Notes under the pieces: model-generated | The model's input: only the letters and a program-made list of their open reading frames with translations | Databases searched by the model: none | Told to the model about the DNA's origin: nothing | Part shown: positions 15,069 through 26,999 of the stretch, piece by piece | How the letters are laid out: every line of letters begins with the position of its first letter | Position numbering within the stretch: position 1 is the stretch's first letter | Position numbers and translations under genes: made by a program | NCBI RefSeq assembly: GCF_021155775.2 | Contig: NC_060238.1 | Span: forward strand, 1,412,001-1,476,000 | Reading direction: 5' to 3' | Length of the DNA stretch: 64,000 nucleotides | Origin: Neodiprion pinetum | Lineage: Eukaryota > Arthropoda > Insecta > Hymenoptera > Diprionidae

Positions 15069-15323
15069 CCTTGGAAAGCCGGTGTGATGACGTTCAAAGG
15101 GGTGTTCGCGGTCCCTGGAGCCGCGTTGCTGACTGCTGCCGGTGCTGGCCGTGGTCGGTTCGAAGAAAGATTTACTGTCCTGTTCAAATTGTCGTTTTAG
15201 CGATTCCATCAGATCATCGCCGTTGTTAGCTGCAGCAGCAGCAGCGTTAATGTTATTGCTACCACCACTGCCTCTAAGTCTGTCACTGAACCTGATCGGT
15301 TTATCACGAAAATAATATGACAT
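15069..15323 (-). CDS. Candidate N-terminal coding exon, gene unidentified
   Basis: An 85-codon open exon that begins with an ATG, has an in-frame TAG seven codons upstream, and ends in phase 0 at AGG before a GTCAGT donor. The predicted peptide begins MSYYFRDKPIRFSDRLRG, then has a Gly/Ser/Asn/Ala linker, then DLMESLKRQFEQDSKSFF, then an Arg/Asp/His-rich tail. The amphipathic, charged, non-repetitive composition looks like real protein, unlike the surrounding frames. I do not recognise the family with confidence; one unverified thought is the N-terminus of a BAG-domain cochaperone (starvin/Samui type). No second exon in phase could be located to the left, so the gene would continue into or beyond the low-complexity region. 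GC-richer sequence at about 15.8-16.5 kb could be its promoter or 5' exon. Confidence 0.5.
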
Positions 15324-17869
15324 ACTTGCCGATTTCCTGGTACGCTATTAATTCGCGTGTATATATATATATAATTTTTTTTTTTATTTTAAATACCTTC
15401 CCCTCTCTCTTATTTTACTCCTCCGTAAAAATATAGAAGAGAGGCCGAAGAGTAAAAGAAGTTAGAACACAACACCGAGTACTTGCGAAAAAAACAACGA
15501 TTATTATCGCTGATCAACAGTTGTAACGTTCACTAATTTTTTATTTATACCTACATTCACGTTGCTGATGTGACCGATATTTATCGTAGTAGGAAATCGC
15601 ATAGAATTTCGTTCAGCATCGAATAATTAACACCACGCGTCGGGGAATAATTCGTGTGCGGAAAGCAGAAAAAAAAAAAAATACATAGAAATAATGAAAA
15701 CACACACGACGCGAAGAGAGTATACGGGGCACACAATGCTGAAACTCGGCGAGTTTCTAGTTGTTATCAGCGCAGGTAGAGTGGGCGGTTAGAATGAAAC
15801 TGAATCAACGAACACCGTCAACGGTAAGTATAGGAGGGAGTCGGTGGGTTGAATTACAAGGTGAAGAGCTGCGCCGCCGGGAACAGTCGAGAATATTCGT
15901 CGGCATTCTGGCGTGTTCCTCGCGGTGGCGATTATAGCTTGCAAAACTAGTTCCGCGCCGTTCCGCTAACCGGTTTTGGCAGCACCAGCGGCACGCGCGA
16001 CTGTCGAATGTTTGTTGCGTCATGGGGAGCGCGAAGTAATTGAGAAGAGCGCGGCTGTCGATAAGCCGGAATGTTTGCACGTGATCCTTCTTACCGACGG
16101 TCAATCGTCCCTGGCGGCCAAATATCGAACTAATCGTTTCGATTTCGGTCAAAAAGTAGCGAAGATGGATCTACTCATCGTACAACGTACTAACGCGGTT
16201 ACGTTGCGTATAATGTGTAAGTTTCAATGTTTCACAATATTGGAGGGTGAAAAAGTCTCCCAATGCTGTGATATGAAATTACTTTATCCAAAAATTTTAC
16301 CATCCGTTTGCGTATGAAATCACATGCAAAGTAACCGACGTCACGAGATTTTAACAGATCGCATGCGAGACTTACCGGCGATCGTTCGATCTTCAGTATA
16401 CACAGCTCGATGTTTTCAAGATGTAGACATCAACAGAATCATCTCTCCTTCTCGACCGAAAAAACTTCATTGGGCTTATTTGGCGATGATTTCTAGTAGT
16501 TTTCAGCTCCGGATCAGCTCGCATACTTGCCTGTTGCAAATCAGAAATAACACGGTTATACATTATCGAACAGTTTGTATAATTGTTGTTTATAAGAAAT
16601 CTAAGAATCATCATTTTTTTTTGGCATATATTTTTGTAATAAAACTATAATAAATTTATCAATATATTCATGATGGACTGTAAATGTTTCTGTATTGTGT
16701 ATTACTTTCTACTAAAAAAGAAACAACCAGAATTATGATTACGGCAGGTGAAAAAGAAGTGATGCGCTACTTCTATCTGTAGGTCTAATTTTGTAAATGA
16801 TCGGTAATATTTTTTCTTGATCGTTAATTTACAAAAAAAAAAAAAAGAAAGTAACCGGTATTTTTGCATCTAAATAGATGGTGTCACCCTATTGTTTGCT
16901 GTAAAACGAGCGAAAAAAATTGTGACCGTAATTTCACGACACAAGATTAAGATGGCGAAAAAAAATGACGGGAGTAATTTTACTATATTTTTATATCTCA
17001 CGAAAGAGCGTCGAATTCAACATATCACCGTTTGTGATACGCTAAAATTTAAAAATCTCAAAATCAGCGAGCCGCAAGTAAAATCCGGACAATGTACCGC
17101 GAATATTAGCGCCCTATGTTTCGAACTTTCGGCTCATCTCAACTCGAGTCCTAGAGACCTAGAATAGAAACAAGTCCTGACAGTGATGGTGTACAGCGGT
17201 GAAGTGGAACAGAGGAATTTTCGTTCTTACTGTTTCAAAAATAAATACAAAAACTAAAAAAAAGAGGAATTTTCTCGAAGTAAGGAAGCAGGTTTCAGAA
17301 AACGTGATTGCGAGCCTTTTGGCGTGGCTACGGAGCGATAATTAGCGCTGATTTTAATTCTGTGAGTAAATTTCAGAATGAATATAAAGTATAAGCGAAC
17401 GGTGTGCCGACGAACGGGTAGAAATTTTTTAATTCACTTGTCAAAGAGCATATGAACTTGAAATTCATGTGCAAATTTCGCGATAAGGTGTATTTGGTTT
17501 CTGAAAAATTGTAGAGTCAATTTACAGTTTAAAATCAAATCAATTTCGCAATTAAACTGCGCACAGCCAAATTCGGCTGTACATAAACATCAGAGGTGTC
17601 GAGACACACCTCGGTCAGAATTTGTTGACATTTTCGAGTTGTAGCTGGTTTCAGTAAATAATAAATCTACACTAAGGGTGGCGAATAATAACCTGTATTA
17701 TTTGATTATCGCCCAGGTTACGAAACGCCGGACACATTATTTGTTTATAATATTATAAAAATATTACATTATGAATTGGATTTTAAAGGAAATGTCACAT
17801 TTTCATTTTATTTATTCATTTATTGAATGAATGAAATCATTTTACAGCAAGGAAGGTTGATCTTTATTC
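15324..17869. other. Intergenic, possible promoter of the minus-strand candidate
   Basis: Non-coding as far as can be seen. The part at about 15800-16500 is less AT-rich and has overlapping open frames on both strands (15805-16152 minus, 15976-16317 plus) that carry no recognisable domain; such frames are common in GC-richer promoter or 5' UTR sequence. The rest is AT-rich with poly-A tracts. Confidence 0.4.
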
Positions 17870-18271
17870 ATGAAAATGGTACCAGAGACTAAGGTCAAAA
17901 AATCAAGGAAGATCACTGCCCGGAATGATGCGGAGAATATTACGAGCGATAAGAAAAAGAATAAGAATAATAAGAAGAAAAAGCGCAGGAAGCCGAAAAG
18001 CTACGCAAGGTATATTTACAGGGTAATGAAAATAAATTACCCGTATATCGGTATAAGCGTTAAAGCAATGAGCATCATGGACAGCTTTATGAAAGATATG
18101 TTTGAACGGCTTGCCGAGGAATCGTCTCGGCTCGCTCACTACAACAAACGATCCACGATCACGGATCGGGAAATAAAAACCGCGGTCAAGTTTATCCTGC
18201 CGGGAGAACTTGCCATTCACGCTATCCACGAAGGAAACAAGGCTCTAACAAAGTACGAAAAGTCAAAGTGA
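17870..18271 (+). CDS. Divergent histone H2B (intronless)
   Basis: Single-exon 133 aa protein (131 aa if the second ATG at 17876 is used). Residues from about 42 on form a complete H2B histone fold. Diagnostic blocks are ISVKAMSIMDSF, RLAHYNKRSTIT, REIKTAVKFILPGEL and ALTKYEKSK. The acidic-patch glutamates (in PGEL and in HEG) and the lysine corresponding to the ubiquitinated H2B site (ALTKY) are kept. It differs from replication-dependent H2B in several fold positions: the usual VHPDTG loop is NYPYIG, and the core carries M/F substitutions. The tail is a very basic K/N/R run. No other histone gene lies nearby, and no histone 3' stem-loop is visible after the stop, so polyadenylation is likely. 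I infer a variant, possibly germline-restricted, H2B; expression is unknown. Confidence 0.93.
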   Translation: MKMVPETKVKKSRKITARNDAENITSDKKKNKNNKKKKRRKPKSYARYIYRVMKINYPYIGISVKAMSIMDSFMKDMFERLAEESSRLAHYNKRSTITDREIKTAVKFILPGELAIHAIHEGNKALTKYEKSK

Positions 18272-19648
18272 GTTCTTGAATTAACTACCTTGGATTAATT
18301 ATTGACATCAGCATTATTTACGCTGCCGTATTTATTTGTCGTTTCGTTTTTTCGAATTTACTCGTTGTGTCGCCTTGGTGGTAGTAGGCGAAGCAGGAAG
18401 TTCAATGAATGTATACTGAATAATATAATTAATAGTTAATTATACAAGGTAACCAACGACTCGGAGACCGTTGCGCTCGGTTCGGCTGCCTGGCAGCTAC
18501 TGCCGCTCGTGACGAGGCGCGCTTATCTCCGATACACACACTCTTACATCGCTCGCAAACTTAATACATGTGGTGAAAAGAATTAATTTTGTTTTCGAAA
18601 GGTTTAATTCTTGATCTTGCCAGAGATCCTCGGATCGCGCGCCGAGTGCTCGTAAAAATTGAATCGCATTTATGTCGAAGCTACTTTTTTTTTTTTTAAA
18701 CCGGGAAGACAGATTACTTGAACACCAAGCGTGGATCGATTTGAAATTTTCACGGTACCTTTACAATTGGATTAGATAGAAATTTTTTTTGTTCCATGTA
18801 ATGTTCCGCCTGTAGTTTCTTATACTCCTGATATAAGATTCTGGATACTTTTCTTGACTTCATAGATTTTCGAGAGACAAATTACACGAGTACGCAAAGT
18901 AATGATTTTTCTAAAATGAAATTTAGTTCCCTGAACATATGATCGATTATATCTTACGAGCTTTCGATGCTAAATCTTTTAATCATCGTTGTTTTTGTTT
19001 TTTTCAGACAGCCAGAGGTTCTTAGATTTTAGAAGAAGAAAAAAAATATTTATTTTCTTTGTTTTGTAATATTTAAAATTTTAATCACTGTCATTTTAAT
19101 TACGGCGTTTAGAAACGTCACGTGATATAAATGCAGGTCATTTAGCAAATTTCTTATCTATTAACTGGTGGATAGTTGAAATATGAAGAAAAACAATAAT
19201 AATGTAAATAAATAATTAATAATGTATATTAAATGTATACATCGGAATGCATAAATAATGAGATGGCATTTTTATGATGATTAATATATTGCTATTAATT
19301 GACATATGAAATGATAATTATAACATATAGGTGTAAGATCTTGTATAATAACAAATTGTAACAATACATATTTCATTCTTATGCACATTATATGTTTTAC
19401 CCCTTTAATTGATCCGATCGTTATTAATTTAATCGTTTTTCAACAATTCGTTTATCGCAGTTCACATTTTTCCCAGATAACACGTGATAATATTTTTTAT
19501 TCGTTATCCCTCGATTCAAGTATCGATTTTAAATATTGGCGCCATTTAACTGTAACCGCGAAGAAAGATACGCGCATGCGTAGAAATTATACGGTGAAAT
19601 TTAAAATTTTACCACGAAAACGGAAAAACTACAAGAACGGTTAACAAT
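18272..19648. other. Intergenic between H2B and the dystrophin-like gene
   Basis: Mostly AT-rich. A short GC-richer patch at about 18440-18560 could be a promoter or non-coding first exon of the downstream plus-strand gene. No open frame with recognisable content. Confidence 0.4.
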
Positions 19649-22600
19649 ATGACAGAAGGTGACTCCGCTTTGTTGTTATTTATCTCATACTTTGTTATTG
19701 TACCCGATATTCCGTAATTGTGAATTAAAACGTCTTACTTCTTTGTTAATTTACCAAAATATAGAGAAAAAAATTAACTATCTTTGAAATCTACTGAAAT
19801 AGATAACTCTTCTACAAAGCCCGTTAGAGGTTATGTCAACCTAACCTAACAAACGCGATATTCCCTAGCGTCCCTAGTATTTATTTTCACCCTGGCTACA
19901 AAACACGAATCGATTGAGTTAGCATGAAATTCAATAAAAATAGAATAATTAAAGAGTAATGATAACAACCATTAGGGTGGTCCTTGTTTGGGGAGCGGAA
20001 AATTTTCATCGATTTGGAACAGATCTGGGGGGAGCGGTCCAATGAAAACTTTTCCGACCGCCTTATTAATCATATTATGATCATGGACAATTTTTTAATT
20101 TTCAGAATATCTGAACGGGTGGAAACAAGCAGAAACCGAAGGTGGTGTTCCTTATTACATCAAGTAAGTGCTAATATCGCTGTTATATATCATCTCCGAT
20201 TATCGGATTCGATTAAATTTTCAATAACGTATATCCAGAGCTACGCTTTGTTACAAAGGAAAATAGAGTTTGCGATCTTATTTCTTTTCGACATAGAGAA
20301 AGCGGAAAACATGGACGGTCATTTTGGCGTCACGATTAATCGATATTTCTTTGTTTTTTCGCTACGCAGCCACGCGACCAAGCAGACGGAATGGGATCAC
20401 CCAAGAATGCGAGAGATAATGCGATCGGTCGAAGAATGCAATGTGATAAGATACGCGTCTTACAGAACAGCTGCAAAGATGAGAATCCTTCACAGAGATC
20501 TGAACAGTAAGAATGTCAAAAATTAATCAATTTTCCATTAAATTCATTATTTTTTCACAATTAATAGATTATAATCGATTATTTTTTAAACTCGATTATT
20601 CTTCCCTCACAATCGGTTTTTGTTTTTTACTCCCACGAACGAAACCATACAATATCGATAACCAGTTTCTGGTTATCTGAATTCTGTGCCAGATCTCAAA
20701 ACTAAGGATAGCAATTCAGAGTCCTTGTTTGAGACATAAGTTACGCGTTGATTATGAGTAAATTTATGATACTTATATCGTTTCATTCTACTAATTCTCT
20801 TCCAGTGCAACAAGTTCGTCTAGAATTGATAGCCGGGGTTTTTGAGCGCCATCGTCTGTCCGTGACGGAGAATTCCGTCACCTTAGATCCTACCGAGCTG
20901 GAAGACGTGCTTTCCGATATATATTTTGCAGCCCAGAAGGAGGCGAACACGAATTTTAACACGGATCTTGCGACCAAGCTCGGCGTAAATTACATACTCA
21001 ACATATTCGACAAGTATGTAACTATACACGTTTCATGTTCTCCCGCCAATCGTCATTTTATTTTTTCATGCTTCGTCATTCTCATTCGCAGAAAACGCGA
21101 GGGCAGCGTTTCAGTATTTTCGGCAAAAGTTGCTCTCACATTGGCAAGCTGCAGCAGACTTCAGGACAAATACGGCTACCTCTACCAACAGCTGGCCGAT
21201 CACAACGCCTGCTTGTCAAGAGCTGCCCTGTTCTCGCTTCTTAGCAATATCTGCAAAGTTACCGACATGCTCGGCGAATGCGTCGCCTATGGATCGCACA
21301 TGGTCCAGATAGGCGTTGATAATTGCTTCGTCGAGGTACAACGACCATGATGATGAATCGTCTATAGTATGCTCAAAATAAATAGAGAAGAGAAAAAAGA
21401 CATGTGGATAATGGATAGTGATAGCGACTCTGATTTACAATAGAATCTACTAAACTAAACAAAATTGTTTTGACAACGTTTCTCCGTTCCCTAAATTCCA
21501 CTCTATGGTATTCTGTTAACAGTCGCAGGGAAGTCTCGGAGTCAGCGAGGCCGAATTTGCTGCCTGGCTAATGCAGGAGCCGCCGTTACTAATGTGGATC
21601 ACAACGCTGAATCGAATGCAGGCAGCGGAAAACAGTAAGCGACGAAACAGCGAATGCTTACTTGCCCGATATACCAGACTTATCCCCGAAAATCTCATCT
21701 TCCACAGTAATCCACAATGTGAAATGTTCGTCCTGCAAAACTACGCCAATTCAGGGACCGAGATACTCGTGTTTGAGATGCGCCGGTTATCACCAGTGTC
21801 AGGGTTGTTTTCTACTCGGAAAAGCAACGAGCAAACACAAGCTGAAACATCCGGTCAGGGAGTACTGTGTAAAGGTATTTTTCAAATTGCAGAAACCATC
21901 GTGTTTTGCGGAAAAATTACACGCGCGTCAATCGCAAATCTTGTTTTCAGACGTCGAACAGGGAAGTGACGAAGCTAATAATCGAACTGATTAGAAACAA
22001 GCTGAGACTGTGTCCGTCAAGGACAGTAATAGCAGATCCCGATGAGCCACCGCCCGAGATGCAGCAGTGAGTTTAAAGAGCGTTTGTGCATCTGATTTTC
22101 ACAAGTTTCAATCAATTGAAGACAATTTTCTCCCCCACAGTTTAACGAACGACGAAAAGGACGGGGACAACGTTTCGCTGAGGAGCACGGTCAGGAGGAA
22201 AGTACTGAACAATCCACAGCGCGAGTTGCAGAGCATAATAAGCCACCTCGAAGATGAAAATAGGCAGCTGCAAGCCGAGCTTTTGGAAATTTGCGGAACC
22301 AGAGCTGAGAGACTTCAGCGCCACAGAGCAACGATAGAGTCGCAACTTCAGCGTCTCAAGATTCTGAAGGTGTTTTTTCCATGTCTATTTTGTCAGAAGG
22401 ATAAAATTAGCAACGATGAAATTAGTTTTGGGACGAGATCAAATTAAGATGCGCTCAATCACTTTTTTTCCCACAATTTAGAAATATCTCTTCAATCAGC
22501 CAGTACAACCGCGTATCATGACGCACATGGAAAGCACTCCCATGCTGCACCCCATAGCGTCGAGAGTAACTCCGTTACCCCTGGAGTTTGAACTCAGTCC

Positions 22601-23891
22601 GATTGTTCAGCAAGGAACCGTCGAGAGAAAATTCAAGCGCGACTCAACTTTCGCGCGACTAGGAAGAGACGCGCTAGCTGTGGAAAACCTCGATTCGAGC
22701 CCTGTTACTTCTATGAATTCAAGAAGAGACAAGCTGGGGACACAATCGTGTACAGATTCAAACTATCCGAGTTCTGGATTTGGCGGCAATCTCTCGGAAT
22801 TCACACCTGTCGATTTGAGCACCTGGATTGGGGGTGAGGAAATGTTCAGTTCATCTTGTTTGTCATGAATCTCGATTACTTCGTCTGTGGTTCAAGACTT
22901 TTGTCTTTCTCGCAATTTGAACATTTGTTATTTATTGTTATTCACAGATGAATGAACGAAACTAACTGTTCTACAAGGTTGAAGTTAGTGATGTTACTTT
23001 AATGATGCATGTTTAGAAAAAATCGCAACTTGGTCCGTTAGGATTTTCTGAGATTCAGTTAGTAAATACAATGACAAAGAAAATATGTTCATATTTTGAA
23101 AAGTCGAACTCTGGAAGTCGTTCTAAAATTTCACGGTAACAATTTTTTACATGATGTCTCATTTTCATTACAGTTTTGGGCAGGATTAAAGCGCGTTTCA
23201 AGTGTTTATTTAGTTATAAATATAACGTACCCGTGCAACTTCTTAACTGTGTAATACCGTAGCTTTAAATATTGGGCCTGTTTCGTCAAATAAATAAATA
23301 AATAAATAGATAAATAAATAAACTGCAGGTGGGAAGGGAGCGAATGGAACAGGCCTGGCACCAAGTGGAAGTGGATTTTCACAATGGCTGCTATCGGGTA
23401 ATTCAGTCGAGATGGAGCGAGGAGGAGACAAGCAGGTAAAACCAGTGGCGACGAGCAGTTCGCACGGAGATTCACCGCCAGCCGTTTCACATTCGCCAAT
23501 CGGATTGCCAAGAGAGAATAACACACCGTCGTCTCTCCAGCGTCCTGACAAACATTCGCAGCACAGCAGTTTGCAGAATATCCAAGGCGACCTAAACGAC
23601 ATATTGGACAGACTGCAGAACATGGTCGCCAATGATTCTCTGCTCGAAGGTAAGAAAACTCCAGAGTATGATGATTGCGAGTTGTTTGTTTACTTATCCT
23701 TATTCAATGACTACTGAACAACGTCAATCCCTTCTCTGTGTGTGACAGGGTCTCGTGCCCGTGTTGCAGGATCGTTCAGCGCCAATGACAATTGCGAGCT
23801 CAAACGAGCAGCTACGGAAATGGAGGATCTTTTAACCGGGCTAATCGAAGGCATGGAATCCAGGAAAGGAAAACTTGCCACGATCGTATAA
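19649..23891 (+). CDS. Dystrophin-superfamily protein (WW, EF region, ZZ, coiled coil), Dah/dystrotelin-like
   Basis: Model of 12 exons, 698 aa: 19649-19658 (tentative), 20106-20163, 20370-20506, 20806-21013, 21092-21335, 21523-21634, 21708-21874, 21951-22066, 22141-22369, 22482-22833, 23329-23649, 23749-23891. All internal junctions are GT-AG and keep phase. The WW domain spans about residues 5-34 (W9, PYYINH, W31-P34). A dystrophin-type EF-hand-like region covers about 35-250. The ZZ finger is intact: C263, C266, C278, C281, C287, C290, H300, H304. Residues about 376-427 match the dystrophin H1 coiled coil (HLEDENRQLQAEL, then ESQLQRLK). The tail is Ser/Pro-rich with a short C-terminal helix. 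There are no spectrin repeats or actin-binding domain, and the sequence is too diverged to be the C-terminus of ordinary dystrophin, hence the Dah/dystrotelin suggestion. Dah is a membrane-cytoskeleton protein of Drosophila cellularisation furrows. Weakest point: the first exon (MTE plus one base) was chosen only by phase and context. Confidence 0.88.
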
Positions 23892-25500
23892 AATCAAATT
23901 TATAACAATATAGGTATGACACGCTCTTTACGAAGCTTGGCGAAGCACAAAGAGGCTTTATTCTCAAACCACAAATGAAAGTTTTGCAATATTTCCTTAC
24001 TTTAACAGCATATACATATGTGTATTTATGTAATTTGTATACTAAAGTACTTCGCCTGCACTTTAGGTGGAAATATTTTTTCATTCATTTGATCCAATTT
24101 CTCTTTTACGTTTTTCAAGAAAAAAGAACTAATATCTTTGAACAACGATGTTTTGCAGAAGCGATTTATTGCCCGCGGGTATTTACTAGTATTCGAATGC
24201 AATTAAAAAGACAACAATTTCGTACGATTATAGGTACAAGTGTAAGCGAAACAAACACTGCCCGCCCCTGCAATTTAGTATTACAGTACGATGTATGAGA
24301 AGAATACATTAACTATTTTTAATTTTCATAATTATAGAAAATATCGCAATTATCAGATGCAATCGTAAAAATGCGAGTATTCTAAATACCTTGAAAATGT
24401 AATGATAATTCATATGCACACATTATAATTTTACTCATTACGTATATGTCAAATCTCGCACATGAAATTATTTTACCTATTATATCTAGATATGTATGTA
24501 CCATTTACGTAAACGCAATGCCTTTTGATATTAAATTTTATACTATTTCTATACTTGTGCACAGGTTTTCTGCTTCATTATCCCTTTGCCCATTTCCGTT
24601 TTCCTTTAAAAGCTAATTTTAAAATTTCAATCGATGTTTAACTTTAATTTTTCTAATGTTGAACCGCTTATTTTTAGGCAACTGATTCACGTACGTGAAA
24701 GGGTTGCCTACACACTGGCGGATTCACAAGTCAACCTCTTACCGTTGACTGTAGATAAGTGTTTAATTGAACGACTTCGTAGATAATTGTCATCCGATAA
24801 AATATTAGATGGGAAATCTTACAACAATCATTGTACTAACTAACCTTAAATCTTGTAAAATGAAATCTCTGGAAATCCATCCGATTCAACTGCAAAACGA
24901 TTGACCGAGAGCCGAACGAATGGAATAATCGGTGGCCATTTTCAAAACTGACAAACCGCTCACTTCACGCCGATCGTGATTTGTTCCACAACACCAATTT
25001 GAAATATATTTTGTATGGAAATAAAGGACGGCAATGAATGAGAAAATAACTAAATATACCCGTTGCATCTACAATTATTTCCTTGATCTTCGACGTAACT
25101 GTAAGATGACATCTAATCACGCGATCGCACTTCGAGCAGATACCGATATCACAACTACATTTGCACATTAATTGGTAGTATTAATAATGATGAAAGATAA
25201 TTTGATAATACCTATACAGGGAAATTGTAGTTGGTTACGCTGAAACAGGGTGGCACCGTGTAATCAAACTTTAAATAGCACTCGTAGTTTCGGTCGCGTG
25301 AGAAAAACAAGCCGTATCAACAAGTTACACGCGCACCAAGGAGCTTAGAATTGAGTCACTTCAATAACCGTTGAAACAGCGTTAATTTTAAGCGCACGGC
25401 ACACGGCACGTTCAACACACCGGATATCTAGTTTTCAATCAATAATCACGTTCACTGCACTTGTGAAGTCAAGTGATAAGGAGAGCATTCGAAAGATTAA
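23892..25500. other. 3' flank of the dystrophin-like gene and intergenic
   Basis: AT-rich, no supported exon. The beginning must hold the 3' UTR of the gene ending at 23891. No poly(A) site could be assigned with confidence. Confidence 0.45.
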
Positions 25501-25526
25501 CGCACCACACGTTTCGCTTGTCTGGA

Positions 25527-25958
25527 CCTTCGAGCGCGACACTCCGAAGTTGGTCACTGATCTACGCTTGAAAATTATCAGTCAATTGTTTTGGCCCGCA
25601 AATTGTTTAAATACCTTTGGCGTCTGTTATTCACACGTTCGAACAAAATATCCTACTGGGTAATTTTTAAATCGATACGTATCGTCAGACTCAATTTTAT
25701 GAAAATATCATATTATAATCAAGTGAGTCTTACCTCGACTCTCGAGCGCTATTCTCTGACTGGTCACTATTGGCCGCTTGAAAATTATCGGTCAACACGT
25801 TGACTGTCCGCAAATCGTTTGAATCCCTTTGGCGTCAGTTATTCACGCGTTCGAATAAAATATCCTGTTAGATTTTTAAATCGATACATAAAATCAGATT
25901 TAATTTTAACGTTAGTAATAAAGCTAATATCATATTATAATCAAGTGAGATTTACCGC
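25527..25958 (+). repeat. Two-copy tandem repeat, period about 211 bp
   Basis: Copy 1 is about 25527-25737 and copy 2 about 25738-25958. Shared blocks in the same order include TCGAGCGC, TGGTCACT, CGCTTGAAAATTATC, GTCAA, CCGCAAAT, CCTTTGGCGTC, GTTATTCAC, CGTTCGAA, AAAATATCCT, TTTTTAAATCGATAC and ATCATATTATAATCAAGTGAG. Divergence is moderate with small indels. It lies 1.0-1.5 kb upstream of the ACTMAP start codon, so it may fall in its promoter region. It does not look coding. Confidence 0.85.
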
Positions 25959-26341
25959 TCGCTGCGTTGTTTCAGAGATTTGTCAGAGTCGTTCATATCC
26001 ATGCAGATATCTCCAGGTGTGCCAACCGTGCGATTCAACGGATTTCAACCAGTTTGGCCAACCGAGTTGTTTTTTCCGCCAGGGATTAGGGAAGATGTTG
26101 GGCGGCTGAAGGACGTGGGCCTCGCGTCAGTTGGGTTTCACTCGCTAGAACAGGATCGCTCTGATTTTTCCATGGAAAAGCAAAGAGTCAGGACACAGTT
26201 AAGTCTAACCCAAAAAAAAAGAAAAACAAAAAATTCCGGGCTCGTCGAAACGAAGGGAGATCACGCGACCCGCGACGGGCTAACATGCATTCGATAATTA
26301 TATAATAATCCCGAATGACATGACAGCACCAAATACACACT

Positions 26342-26373
<32 letters not shown>

Positions 26374-26999
26374 TGCAAAACCGCATTCACACGAATTCAT
26401 CTACGTGTTCCGCCAGACTGCAAACGTCAAAGATGGTGAAAAATCTCTAAACAGGGAATAGAGTACTTCTGTACAAAGCAATAAAATAAACATTTCTTCA
26501 ATGGATTTTCACGCGATTTTTGCTCTTTCAGAATAACTTCTCCCATTTCCAGCTATAGTTATTCATCACCGCTTTTCTGATAATAATATTATAATTATTT
26601 ATCAGGCATGTGGTTTTCTTTTATTCAATTAACCGATCGCTTCTTCCGTGTCACGTATTCCACGTTTTTGAGTAGTTTTAACCCAGGTTGTTGTTCTATT
26701 TCGACAACCTGGATTATGAATCACCAATTTTTCTCGTTGTCGATTTGCCTCTTCGACTGCTTGTCGGTTTATATTGCGAGAAATTCGTGACTAAAGATCG
26801 TCCCATCTCCCTTCGGCAGTCGAAGGTGAAATTGGCTGTCATGCGAAGTTTTACTTCACCCCCGTCGCATCACTCTCCAAGTCCCTTATTTCTGTATTTC
26901 AGTAGCCTGTGGTCAATCAACAGCAATTGACGCCTGACCGAATTCTCTAGGACGGAGGAAATCGACTGCGACATAACAAAGAAACCGTCGTCAGCGATC
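25959..26999. other. Region upstream of ACTMAP
   Basis: Holds a (CA)n microsatellite and probably the promoter and 5' UTR of the gene starting at 27000. A frame at 25980-26297 ends in low-complexity sequence and has no recognisable domain. An acceptor-like CTCTAG just before 26951 could join an upstream non-coding exon. Confidence 0.4.
26346..26373. repeat. (CA)n microsatellite
   Basis: Fourteen CA units without interruption. Confidence 0.95.

Noticed and set aside
15805..16317. Overlapping frames on both strands (15805-16152 minus, 15976-16317 plus)
   Set aside because: No domain, overlapping antisense frames in GC-richer sequence, no splice partners; better explained as promoter or 5' UTR.
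16892..17167. 91-codon plus-strand frame before H2B
   Set aside because: No homology recognised, AT-biased composition, starts just after a poly-A tract; not enough support.
19838..19851. AACCTAACCTAAC, resembling insect telomere repeat TTAGG
   Set aside because: Only about two and a half units in unique sequence; chance occurrence.
25980..26297. 105-codon plus-strand frame upstream of ACTMAP
   Set aside because: Begins mid-sequence, ends in a K-rich low-complexity tail, and does not join ACTMAP in phase; likely non-coding.
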